Made by a program: the position numbers and the translations under genes
The notes under the pieces: generated by a model
Databases searched by the model: none
Told to the model about the DNA's origin: nothing
What the model saw: the letters and a program-made list of their open reading frames with translations, nothing else
Shown here: positions 23,990-34,514 of the stretch, piece by piece
How the letters are laid out: every line of letters starts with the position of its first letter
Numbering within the stretch: the first letter of the stretch is position 1
Assembly: GCF_000143415.4 (NCBI RefSeq)
Contig: NW_003314262.1
Coordinates: forward strand, 410,078 to 474,077
Source: Selaginella moellendorffii
Lineage: Eukaryota > Streptophyta > Lycopodiopsida > Selaginellales > Selaginellaceae
Direction of reading: 5' to 3'
Length of the DNA stretch: 64,000 nucleotides

Positions 23990-24553
23990 AAACTTATAAT
24001 CATTATTAAGTAAGATATGGTTATAGACTTCTTCGAGGTTTTGGTTCTATGAGTTTTATGCTCATTATTCTATTTGTTAGAAGATGTTGGGGAAGGCATT
24101 TTTGGCTCATTAGCTTCAATATTAAAATTAATATTTACATTTGGCAATCATTGGTGATAATTGACTATCATCTAGGATAGTTGATTATCCTTATTAAAGG
24201 TTTTGCTTAATTATTGTTGGTATAGATTAATTTGTTGTTCTTCAAATGGTGGATTATTTCTTTGATGATGATTATACATATCTCTTATGATGGGATGATT
24301 AATGATTTTTCATGATAGTTAGTAATTCTCTTTAATACCTTCTGGCTTTCCGCATTACCATATATTCTTTATAGTTTGTTTTGGATTAATCTTTTGGGTT
24401 TGAGACATTGGTAGGATGTTGCCAACATTTGTTTAAGCAACTGTAGTTCTTTTGTATTGTTGACTGGGATCTATTCAAATTGGCTAGTGTGATAGTTAAC
24501 ATGAATGAGTATTTGTTAGTTTTATTGCATTCATTTTGTTCTATTAATTGTTG
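23990..24553. repeat. Dispersed AT-rich repeat, left part of interrupted copy
   Basis: It matches 54615-55190 in the same orientation; for example GACTATCATCTAGGATAGTT appears in both. The match stops near 24553 and resumes near 25865-26000 against 55200-55330. So about 1.3 kb (24554-25864, including the gap and the minisatellite) was inserted into this copy or deleted from the other. Confidence 0.6.
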
Positions 24554-25333
24554 TGTAAGCCATAAATTTTTTCTTTCTAATTTATCAACTTACCTCATCT
24601 ATCCAACTAATATTGCCTTAGCCTTAGTTAAGTTCCCTTGCCAAAGTTCCTGCCTATTGTACCACCTCCTACTTAGTCCTATTTGGTTTCAACTACTCAC
24701 TACATAAGTAATAGAATGTTAACCATTCATCCATAGATTCCCAAACCTCTTCCAATCCCCCTCCCCGGGTTAGATTAGATTTAAGGTTTGATTACACTCC
24801 CCACAAGCACAAGTAACCAAATACATTAAACCACCAAATTTTTAACATCCCTTGGTATAACAAAACTTGATCATGGAACCCAAGCCTTGGGTGCAATACT
24901 TTGTTCGAGACACCGGGGGGAAACACTGTAGCTTAATGGCCCAGTATGGGTATCCCTACTCCCCCACTTTCATTCCGAAAGGAAGGCCTAAGTCTCTAGG
25001 AAGGGCAAGGATTAATAAGCCGCAACAAGACATGATACAACATGCAACATTAAAGGGGTTGTGGAAAGGAAGATAAACAACAAAAACAAGATATTTTGAG
25101 CCAGGAGCACTACACTCAATTTCCCTTATGGGAGTGGGAATTGCTCTTAAGCACTTCCTCGAGTGGCCCCTCTAGCACCACCTGAGTCTATGCTCACTCC
25201 CACCCAAGGCCCCTCAGTCCTAGTCTCAACCTCAAATCAGTTTGGAAACACTATTGAAGAGTTCCTTCAAAACTGGTTCCTAGACCTCACTATCCCTATC
25301 TTTATTATACTTTTGGAAGCACTTGCAAGCTAG

Positions 25334-25468
25334 CCCCCCCCCCCCCNNNNNNNNNNNNNNNNNNNNNNNNNNNNNNNNNNNNNNNNNNNNNNNNNNNNNN
25401 NNNNNNNNNNNNNNNNNNNNNNNNNNNNNNNNNNNNNNNNNNNNNNCCCCCCCCCCCCCCCCCCCCCC
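25334..25468. other. Assembly gap of 100 N flanked by poly-C
   Basis: Thirteen C residues lead into N at 25347-25446, and 22 C residues follow. The 100-N length is a conventional placeholder, so true size is unknown. The homopolymer probably caused the assembly break. Confidence 0.95.
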
Positions 25469-25504
25469 GGAGACACATGCCTTGGGCTTTCACCCCATGA
25501 CATA

Positions 25505-25783
25505 TATTAGTATTCGGACTCGGTCTTGGACTCGATATGAGACTCGATCTCAACAACCTCAGACTTGGTCTCGGACTCAATCTTGGACCTGACCTCAAAC
25601 TTTGTCTCGGACTTGATCTCAGACTTGGTCTTGGACTCAATCTTGGACTCAGTCTTGGACCCGATCTTGGACTCGGTCTCGAACTTAGTCTCGGACTCGG
25701 TCTCAGACTTGATCTCAAACTCGGTCTCGAACTCAGTCTTAGAGTCACTTTTGGACTCGATCTCAGACTTAGTCTCATCCAAT
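25505..25783 (+). repeat. 12-bp minisatellite
   Basis: About 23 degenerate copies of a 12-mer such as TCTTGGACTCGG or TCTCAGACTTGA stand head to tail. Because the unit is a multiple of three, long open frames of Ser/Glu/Lys or Leu/Gly/Asp repeats appear on both strands; these are not genes. Confidence 0.9.
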
Positions 25784-26000
25784 GAACTTTTTATCATTTT
25801 GGTTGTGCTTTTGGGGATCCTTTAGCCTTTGACACCTTGGGGAGTTGGTTCCTTACATGTTGATCAAGTTAATTTTAATAGATTATGATGTTATTTCCTT
25901 TATGTGATACATTTAAGTTAATGATATTTTATGTTCTTTTAATTTTTTTTGTAAATTGTTTAGCATGCTATTTGAAATCTTAGGTTTGGCATCGCTTAAG

Positions 26001-27994
26001 TACTTTGGATCTTAAGTATGTGAACGTGCATTAATGATATAGAAGGCTAAAGTACAAAAGAAATAAAGATAAGGTTTGAGTGTTAATTTGCCCCTATAAC
26101 TACTGTGGCAACCACCACTTCTTTTTGTTCATAAGTCTCAATGTTTGAGTCTTGAGACTCAGAATGATGCTTCTAAACACAAGATTAATTTCCTATGCTT
26201 TATTCAAAAAATGGCATTATGCTTGAAAAGGATTACACACTCTATATGGAGGGATGAAGCACTCAAGCAAAAACTATCAAAGCTCGAGAAAAAAAAAGTG
26301 ACCCCATGTCGTGGAGAATAAAAAGTGAAGAGAAGCTTAGCTTAGTTTTATTATATCCTAGTTTTCTTTCTCTCCCAGTACTCAAAGCAAGATAAGTTTT
26401 GAGAACATAAAAGCTTAGAATGACTTACCCATGAGTTCAATTATAGCATGCATTATTCCTCTTTTCCAGTTTCTCCAGCTTCTTTATAATGTCTCTATAT
26501 GGCCTTCTTTAGAGCGATACGATACTAAGCATGGGATCCTGAAAATAAGAACAAACAAGAAGAAAAAAATGAACAAAGTCCCTTTTGTGATCAAGACTTA
26601 CACTTTCTCCTCTTGTAAATCTTCTTTGCCATTCATTGACCTCTTGCTTGCCATGCCCATGTTGGCAATGGAGACATTGATCCAGAAATGGGATCCCAAC
26701 AGAAAATCCACGACTCTATCAAAACTTACTACCATGCCAAAATTCCTTGATCACCGATGGAGTTCCTTCAAGCCATTCATTTTATTTTCTCTATAAGTGA
26801 AGGTATTTATGGCAGAACGTCACACTGCACTAGTAACTTCAATTGCTTGGCTAGTCAAAAATAGTGAAATGCTTTGTTGCAATGGTACCTTGTCATAGAG
26901 TGTATGTTGATAATAGTCTCGTCAAGGACACACTTCCAGACTTTTGTCGAATGTCTTCTTGTGTAACTATTAAGAGTTATGTTCATCCATTTTCTGTTGC
27001 ATCTAGATGAAAGTCCTATTGGATTGGAGCTCTCTGCCTGGCTCCTTAGTGTGCTGCTGCTGCTGCTTCACCGTCACAATCATCTGCTATCTCAACATCA
27101 CGATCTTCTGTAGTTCCACCAGATCACAATCTACAGAACTCACCAAATCTTGGCAATGATGTCAGTGCCAAGATCGATTGGACAGCAAGCGTCCTCTACA
27201 CATCTACAGATTTTCTTTATTTTAGGACAAAATACATTATTTTAGAATCAAACTTAAAAAATCATAGTCAATTTATATATTTGCAGCTGATCGATGTGGC
27301 AAAAGGGCATATCTCTACATATGGACCTTATACAAGGGAATTTTCTCAAACTGGATAATATAGAGAATTTTTGTAAGAAGACTTTTGCTGGAATGTTTAT
27401 TTGTATTATCGCTGATGGTCGGGTCACACCTTGGGCACCTCGGGTACCCCAAGCTACCAGGCTCTTTCACTTGGAAGTCCAAGGTCAACTCCTAAGAGGT
27501 TCTCCAGCAGCAGCTAGGATCATGGCCTGCAATAGAATGTGAAACTAGTTAGTCTCAGTAAGAAATAAAAAAGAGAAAAGCACCTGATCAAGAGACAGAG
27601 GTCAAACAATCGCGAGACGTTGAGGCCACAGTGAGAACATCTATCTCTCTGCGTTTAGTTTTTTCAGTCTGGACTAACTAGTTTAGTAGAGAATCCAAAC
27701 TCGTTTGGGGAGCCATGTAGAAGATCAAGGTACTTTTCTCGCTAAAGCCCTAAAACTAAAAAAGATTGTCTCTAAACTGGAATTTTTATAAACTTGGCAA
27801 TTACACTAAAAATTACAGAATTAAAAATTGTCCGTGTGAATGATTGCTAGACTCCTAGAGCTCCAGCGACCTCGGGATTCTAAAGAGGAGCTCGTCCTAG
27901 CGTTCCACCTTGCGGTGGTGATCGAATTCTCTGTCGATTGGCGATGTTGTTGCGCTTCTCAATTTGAATTTCAGCCGTTGATATTTGTAGTGTT
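26001..27994. other. Non-coding stretch, no gene supported
   Basis: Short open frames at 26431-26796 and 27294-27542 have no recognisable motif, no splice-consistent neighbours and AT-rich codons. The last ~130 bp before 27995 would be the 3' UTR of the MORN gene on the minus strand. Confidence 0.5.
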
Positions 27995-29604
27995 TTACGG
28001 GTCGTGAAATCGATAGATACTAAAGAGGAAATCACTGAACGTGAGGCAACTCGTTTGGGTTGAGTTTCGCTTGGCACTCTCGTTTGCACACTGCTCCAAG
28101 TGAGCTAAAAGCTTTTGACCCTGTGAAAATAGAAGCTCAGCCTTGCTGTGTGAGCACTAAGTTTGCGAGGAAGAATTTTAGTACCTGTGGCAAGTCAGGA
28201 TCTATCCGAGCAATAACCAAAAGTCTGCGAAGATGAACACCCAGGAATGCTGGCCTGTAGAGGTATCCAGGAGTTATGGCTTGATATGCGTGCTTTAGAG
28301 CTTCTATTTGCTTGCACGAGAGACTCCGAGCCCTCTCAACTTGCTGCCATCGATCACAAAACCAACAGTGTTACGAGAAGAGAAGAACGAAGGGAAGAGA
28401 CTACCTTCTTGAAGTGCTTCGCTGGATTGTGCTCGTTTTTACATTTTCGAACTTTCGTGATGGGAACATAATTCGTGCTGAAGGGATGCCTCAAATCCAT
28501 CAAGAGAAGCTACAAAAAGGAAATGACACCAGAGCAAAGAGTCAGTAAAACAATTTTCTGTGTTAACATTCCATACCTCTATTTGTTCCTTTGGAACGCC
28601 TTTCTCTAGAACACCAAGCGTCGCTGGAGGGAACTCTACCTGCCTCTTTTGAAGAAGCTCGTACTCTTGTGACGTCATGGCAGAGTAGCAACCGGAGAAA
28701 GGATCATTGCAAGCCCACTCCCCTTCAAACTTACGCCTGATCTTTGGCCAGTAGAAAACTCCCCATCCTTCGCGAGCGTCCTTGCACCATCCTCCATCGT
28801 ACCAGTTCCCGTTCTGATAATACTGCACAGCAGTTTCAAGGACTGTCAGTGGTTCGCCGACAGAAGAAAAACCGAAAGAATCTGAGAAAACCTGCTTAGT
28901 CTGTAGAAACAAACAAGGAAAACGAACAGGAATGTTACAAGAGTTCCCTGACCATGCCTGCGGCCTTTAAACCATTCTCCATCGTATATGTCTCCATTGT
29001 TGTAGCGCAGGCAACCCCAGCCACCATGCTCGTTATCAACAAGCTCTCCTCTATACTCCTGTGAAAAGAGATTCAAGAGAAACTTGAGAAACTACAAAGG
29101 AAACAAAGAAGGAAACCGAGATAGTACCTGTCCATTGGTGTAGTGGACTTTGCCATAGCCAGATTTTCTCCCATATTCCCACTCGCCCTCGTAGAGCAAA
29201 TGATCTGGATTCTTCTTAGACTGAAAAATCCTGTGCTCGCCAGTCCCATGAGGAGCTCCTCCCAGAATCTCCCCAGCATATCGCCCTCCAGCGCGACCAC
29301 TCACGAGCATCCGACCCTCCTCGTCGTGGAACTCGGTCTTCTCCTTGACATACCTGGATTTTGGCTGCATGATCCCATCCGCTAGGTATGAAGTGAGCGA
29401 TCGCTGCACGGCTAGCAGCGATGGCGGCTCCACATCCCTGTGGCCGGCGGAAGGCGGCCTCATGAATTTCTTCACCTTGGGCTTGGTGGGAAGCTGGCTG
29501 GGGCGGCGCTTGTAATTCATCATCGGAATGGGAGTACCTGGGGGAGATGCTGGCGGCGAGTTCTTCTCTTCCGGCATTGGCGGCGGCGGAGAGGAAGACG
29601 CCAT
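27995..29604 (-). CDS. MORN-repeat protein, probably ciliary/flagellar
   Basis: Spliced model: complement(27995-28120, 28185-28343, 28405-28509, 28577-28822, 28939-29058, 29128-29604), 1,233 nt, 410 residues, all GT-AG introns of 60-116 bp. The first 100 residues are proline-rich and disordered. MORN units follow: GRYAGEILGGAPHGTGEH, YEGEWEYGRKSGYGKVHY, YRGELVDNEHGGWGCLRY, YDGEWFKGRRHGQGTLYY, and a last one with YDGGWCKDAREGWGVFYW. Exon joins fall inside repeats and restore them exactly (HGQGTL joined to YYQNG), which supports the model. The C-terminal 150 residues are helical and unassigned. MORN proteins bind lipid or act in axonemal radial spokes. A head-to-head neighbour encoding SAS-6 favours a role in sperm flagella, but this is inference. 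Confidence 0.8.
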
Positions 29605-29790
29605 CGCGATCGATCACGGGTTCCTACTCTTTCCCGCCTGACCTAAGTTTCAAAATAGAACGTGAAAGGGTAAACGTCATAGCGATCGACAATGGACGGC
29701 TCGGATTGGCCCTTGTTTGTTTGTGTGTTCGAAACCTGGTAGTGATAACGACCTTAACTGCTTTGTTTAGGTTTATGGGAGAAGGAAAAA
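29605..29790. promoter_or_regulatory. Shared intergenic region between MORN gene and SAS-6
   Basis: Only 186 bp separate the two divergent start codons, so it must hold both 5' UTRs and both promoters. No clear TATA box is visible. A GCGATCGA motif occurs on both sides (near 29605 and 29682). Co-regulation during sperm formation is a reasonable inference. Confidence 0.55.
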
Positions 29791-32484
29791 ATGGAGAGCC
29801 CTTCCGTCTTGTTCGAGAAGGCGATCCCAGTGACGATCAAGAGCTCCAGCGATCGACAGGCGCAGCTTACATTCCGGATTCTCGTGGGACGCAGCAAGCA
29901 TCCACGCAGCAGCAAGGTAAAAATGTCGCGATTTTGTTCTCGCATTGGAATGCCGATGCGCGGATGCGCGCCTTCCAGGTCCTCCAGGTCCAGATTTCGG
30001 ATGAGCTCGATCCGTTCTTTCTCTACTCGCTGGAACTAGACGACGAGGATTTCAAGAGTCTCAAGGTCGACCAGTGCATCCTCGTCGATTTCTCGGTTTT
30101 CCCTCACAAATTTATCGAGCTGCTGGAGCACTGTCTCGACGCCAAAAGCGAAGATCATCGGTACCTTCATCTCATGGACTTTCGCGTGTGAGCTCATGAC
30201 TTTGCTGGTAGATTTCTGGCAGTCTTGAATGTCCGGACGGGGGATTCGACGCTTAATGTGGTCGAAACGAACCAGTTCAAGCACGTCAACCATATCTCCC
30301 TTTGCTTTAGACAGGGTAACGATGCCACTGTGAAGTCATATCTTGCTGCAAGGCTGGGTGACTATAAGGTACGCTGCTTGAGTTTTCTCTTGTCACTAAA
30401 AGTTCCGTGAGAATTTCCAGGGAGAAAATCTGGATCTTCATCAAAAGCTCCAAAAGACACTGGAATCTCTCGAGAATTCCATCAAGGAAGCTGATAAACT
30501 GAAAGAGTACTTATTCGCTCGTTCTGTAAGAAAGTGCTAGCTAATAAGATTGTTTGCTTTGTTTGATGCAGAGATCTTGGCAGCTTCAAAGGAGCATATT
30601 CACGCGAAGTTACGGAGTTGACTGCGAAGCACACTGTGGACGTGTCTCGTGTGAAGGAGAAGGTTAGAAGCTTGCACATATTGATAATTTTGTTCCTCTT
30701 TCTCACGTTTCACTGGCGTAGGCAATGCAAGAATGTCTTGCGATGAAAGAAAAGCTGGAGCGAGACCGTGCCGACATGGAATGTCGCCTACGCTTGAGAG
30801 CTGATGCTCAGGAGAGTCACGTTTCCCAGCTGGACAAACAGGTAATTCTACAGCCATTTTATTGGTTTGCCCGTCTTCTCACCGAGGACGGATATGGTTG
30901 CCTAGTTGCGTGAGTTGACGAATATAAGGCACAATCTAGAAGTTAAAACTACTGAGTACAAAACGAAACTTGAAGTTACTGAAAAGGAGCTTGAAGAACG
31001 GCATCAGGTACCTGGTTTGATATTCTCTATTGAATGTTTAATCCAAACTGGCATGCAGGAATGTAGTTCGCTGCGCAAAAAAAATGTGGGCTACGACAAC
31101 AAGCTGCAAGACTACTCCAAGCAAATTAACCAGCATCTGATTCGCTTGGCTTCTCTAGAACAGGAAGTAAGGTAACTTTGTACTGTCGAGGACGAAAAAT
31201 AATCCCTGGATTCAGGTTCAAGCGAAGAATGATCTGCTTTCCAACATGACTAATCGACTGGAAAGTGAACTGTCTCATCGGTAGGTCTGTTGTTTTAATC
31301 AGCTCGGAGCACTGAAATCCAGACATTCCAGGGCAGCTTTGGAGATGGCTTTGAGGGATGCTCAAGCCGCACATGAACGGTTGGAAGAAAAAGCAAGTGC
31401 AAGCATCGCCGAGGCAAACCGATATTCCCAAGCTGTCGAGAGGCTGCAGGCGAGTTTTTGTTTTTGTTCTTGTTCTTCTCGCATGAACTACTTGTCTATC
31501 TACAGGGTGAGCTCAGGGCAAGCAAAGCTAAAGTGAAGCTCAAAGCACAAGTAACGTCACAACAGGAGACATTACTTCAAGAAAGGCAAGTGACAATTGA
31601 AAAAAACACGGCCGACAGCAACTTCATGCGTCAAGAAATAGCGAGCTTAAAGTCCGACAACGATTGTTTGAGAAAGAAGGTAACAGTTCTGGATTCCCGC
31701 ACGATTTCAACACATTCATTCGTAACAGGTGGACGAGTCCAAGGAAAAACTGGAGGAAATGCAAGAGATGGCAAAGTCTAACCAGCAAATGATTCAGTAC
31801 GTACAGATTTTTTTTTTTCCTGTGCGAAACCCACGGCGCTCATGTCTACGTTTCAGGTGGCTAAACCAGCAACTCACGGATTCACAGCTCGCAAAGCTTG
31901 GACACCACTCTAGATACTGCTACAAGAGTGGCGACAGCGCAACGAGAGGATTCGCAAGCCAGACGCTGTCATCACTGGTTGGGAGCTTATCATCGCCGCC
32001 ACCACTCAAGTCGAGCAGCAGCATTCTTCCACACACGCAAACACACGCGCACCTTCACGCCTCCAGCCCGAGCAGCGTCCTCACAAACTCGTTACTCTCG
32101 AGCCGGGGAGCTACAAACGGCTCCTCACCCGTGTCCAACACCGGCATCAGCAAAGTCGTATTCAAGCCTCCACAGAGCTGCGGTGGTGGTGGCGGTGGCG
32201 GTGGCGGTGTCCACTCGAGCAGCGCGACGCCGACGACCCCGACGCCGCTGGAGACATCGTCTCAGACGACGAGCGTTTCGATCTACAAGACGGACAACCT
32301 CGAGAGCAACCAGCGGACGTTCACGGTGGACATGAGGCGCAAGCCACACCTCTCGCTCGCGGAGCCGACGAGGCTTCCATACAGCTCCAGCCAGATGGTT
32401 CGCAGCGGCGGATTTGGCACGAGAACCGGAAGAACAACGGACGAAGAAATGTCGTCCATGTCTTCTCCAGTCAGCATTGGTTGA
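29791..32484 (+). CDS. SAS6: SAS-6 centriole cartwheel protein, 13 exons
   Basis: Spliced model: 29791-29916, 29979-30160, 30212-30368, 30421-30506, 30572-30662, 30722-30841, 30906-31007, 31059-31166, 31216-31280, 31332-31449, 31506-31679, 31729-31796, 31857-32484; 2,025 nt, 674 residues. The globular N-domain with the PISA motif is clear: ELDPFFLYSLELDDEDFKSL, QCILVDFSVFPHKFIELL, and after an exon join LNVVETNQFKHVNHISL and FRQGNDATVKSYL. A coiled coil of about 330 residues follows, then a Ser/Pro/Gly-rich tail. SAS-6 dimers form the nine-fold hub of the cartwheel that templates basal bodies. Land plants keep it only where sperm are flagellate, so it is informative about the organism. One intron (31450-31505) has a GC donor. 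The ATG is the first in frame and matches the usual N-terminus length. Confidence 0.93.
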
Positions 32485-32551
32485 CTTTAAGGAAAAATTT
32501 GACCGTTGAAAGCCAAATCGTTTGACTGGCGCTTTAGGGTTCCTGGTGGCT

Positions 32552-33680
32552 ATGGCGGCCACTTGCAACATCGAGGGGCGAGGCGGTGCTCTCGCCCAGC
32601 TCGGCTGTCTCTTTGTCGATGTGATTTCGACTCTCGTAACATCTGCCGTGCATTCTTTGCGGCTTCTACTTCCTGGTGCTTCCTCCAGGTCTGGGAATTT
32701 CAAGCTGTATCAAGGCCGGGTGTGGCACGAGCGTCGCCGGCCTGTTTTGCATCGATTCGAGTACAACGTGAGCTACGCGCTGGTGGATCTTGAGAGGATG
32801 CCGGATTGGTTCCAGGCAAGAGCTGCGCTGGATCATCTCGGTCTTGATCAAGCCCGGGAAATTGCCGGGACAAAAGGTCCTGTGTAAGTAGAGGAATTTC
32901 TTTCTCTCCATTCGATTACAAACTGGAAGCTCGCTGACTGGGAATTTTTACAGCCATCTATTGACCATACCAGCGAGCGTGGGATACGAGCAGAATCCAC
33001 TGAGCGTTTACTATTGCTACGACATAGATGGAAGTTTGGCCAAGTGCATTGCGGAGGTATGAAAGAGACAACGTTTCTTATGAGATTAGATTTCTTTGCT
33101 TGAAGAAAGAGCTCTGTAGGTGACGAACACGCCCTGGGCCGAACGAGTGACTTTCGCTTTTGACCCTCAATCGGATATGGTTCCAAAGCCACTCCATGTC
33201 AGTCCCTTCATGGTGAGTTTTCCTTTTGTGATTCCATCCCACAAACTTAAACTTTTAAGCGCAGGACATGCAAGGAACCTGGAGGATTCAAGCGTCAAAT
33301 CCCAGTGAAGAACTGCAAATCGCGATTACTGTGCAGCACGCGGAACTTGGGAACAACTATTTCTCAGCAGTTTTAAAAGCCAAAAGAGTTGAGCATACCA
33401 AGGCTGCTGAACTTCTGTTCTGGCTGATGCCTCACAAAGTCGCAGTTTGGATCTATTGGCACGTAAGTTTCGTGCAACTTTGGATCCAACGTGTCCTCAA
33501 GTTCTTTCATCCTTGCAGGCTGTTGTGCTTCTCATAAAAGGTGTCCCATTTATCGCACATCCTAAATATGTGGATGGAATTTTATATCGAGAAGTTGCAA
33601 AGGGGCGAGATAAAAACCTGAATGGGAATATAGAACGGTATTGTACATGGCGGGAAGCGCATTGCTGGCCTTGGAAGTAA
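32552..33680 (+). CDS. DUF1365 family protein
   Basis: Spliced model: 32552-32883, 32954-33056, 33120-33212, 33265-33462, 33519-33680; 888 nt, 295 residues. Family signatures are in order: YQGRVWHERRRPVLHRFEY, VSYALVDLERMP, LLTIPASVGYEQNPLSVYYC, EVTNTPWAERVTF, KPLHVSPFMDMQGTWRI and a hydrophobic C-terminal region. A hydrophobic N-terminal segment (about residues 10-35) may be a membrane anchor. DUF1365 proteins occur in bacteria and plants, often beside cyclopropane-fatty-acid synthase-like genes, and their biochemical role is not established. Only 67 bp separate this ATG from the SAS-6 stop, so its promoter is extremely short or lies within SAS-6. Confidence 0.88.
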
Positions 33681-34514
33681 GAGGGAAAAACAAAAATTGT
33701 AAGCTCTTATTAATTAATTACTATTAATAAATATTAATTTGTTGTCATTGAAATCCTAGTAGCTATTTGTATCAGTAGATCGAGCACTAAATGAACTAAA
33801 ATTTAACTTATACTGAATTTAGAAATCTAGATAGTGGATGTTTAAATCTTCTTAGCTTTAAAATCTAAGAATGGTTGAGAATTATTGAGAGATTATTGAT
33901 AGTAGTAATCTTGAGATCTTTGTCACCTTTACATCATTAATTCAAAAGATTTACAAGGATCTTTTCATCTTATTCTAAATCTATGCATGGCAGAGTCACT
34001 TTTACTCACCACTTATAAAGCATATATTATGTCTTGCATTGATTGGCTATTCTCAAATATAGGCATCTTCTCTTGGAGGAGTTTAGTGAACTGATTGCTC
34101 ATGAGATCATCAAAACAGCTTATTATAATCCATCAGTCTCATGCTTCTTGGTGAGTGCCACAATACCTTATAAACAGCTAATGAATGAAATAACATGCAA
34201 AGTAATACTTACCTGGGTGTTGAATGACTTCCCACCATCAATTATGTTGACAGTAAAGTGACAATGATGATGATCAGAAGAGCTTAGAAACTTGTCATAT
34301 TGCTCTATCCTTGCATGGTCCTGGTCATGAAGATCCAACCTCTTGTAAATCCCTAAAAACATTAGACTAAAACATTTAGTGTTAAGATCTCTAGGATTAT
34401 TCAAGTGTTACTCCATAGCCCTGTTCCTGGTTTTATACTTAAGAATTTACATTTAGTTCCCATTCCACTACCCATGGCACACATGTCCAAGGGTTAAGTT
34501 CTAGTCCATGATTA
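33681..34514. other. AT-rich spacer, no gene seen
   Basis: All frames are closed apart from short AT-biased open stretches. It separates the gene island from a gypsy element and may contain that element's decayed 5' portion, but I find no LTR or primer-binding site. Confidence 0.5.

Noticed and set aside
25305-25825. ORFs of up to 157 codons on both strands
   Set aside because: They translate the 12-bp minisatellite and run through the N gap. Period-three length explains the openness.
31898-32703. Alternate-frame ORFs over the last SAS-6 exon
   Set aside because: GC-rich tail produces long shadows. Only the frame continuous with the coiled coil through the 31797-31856 intron is supported.
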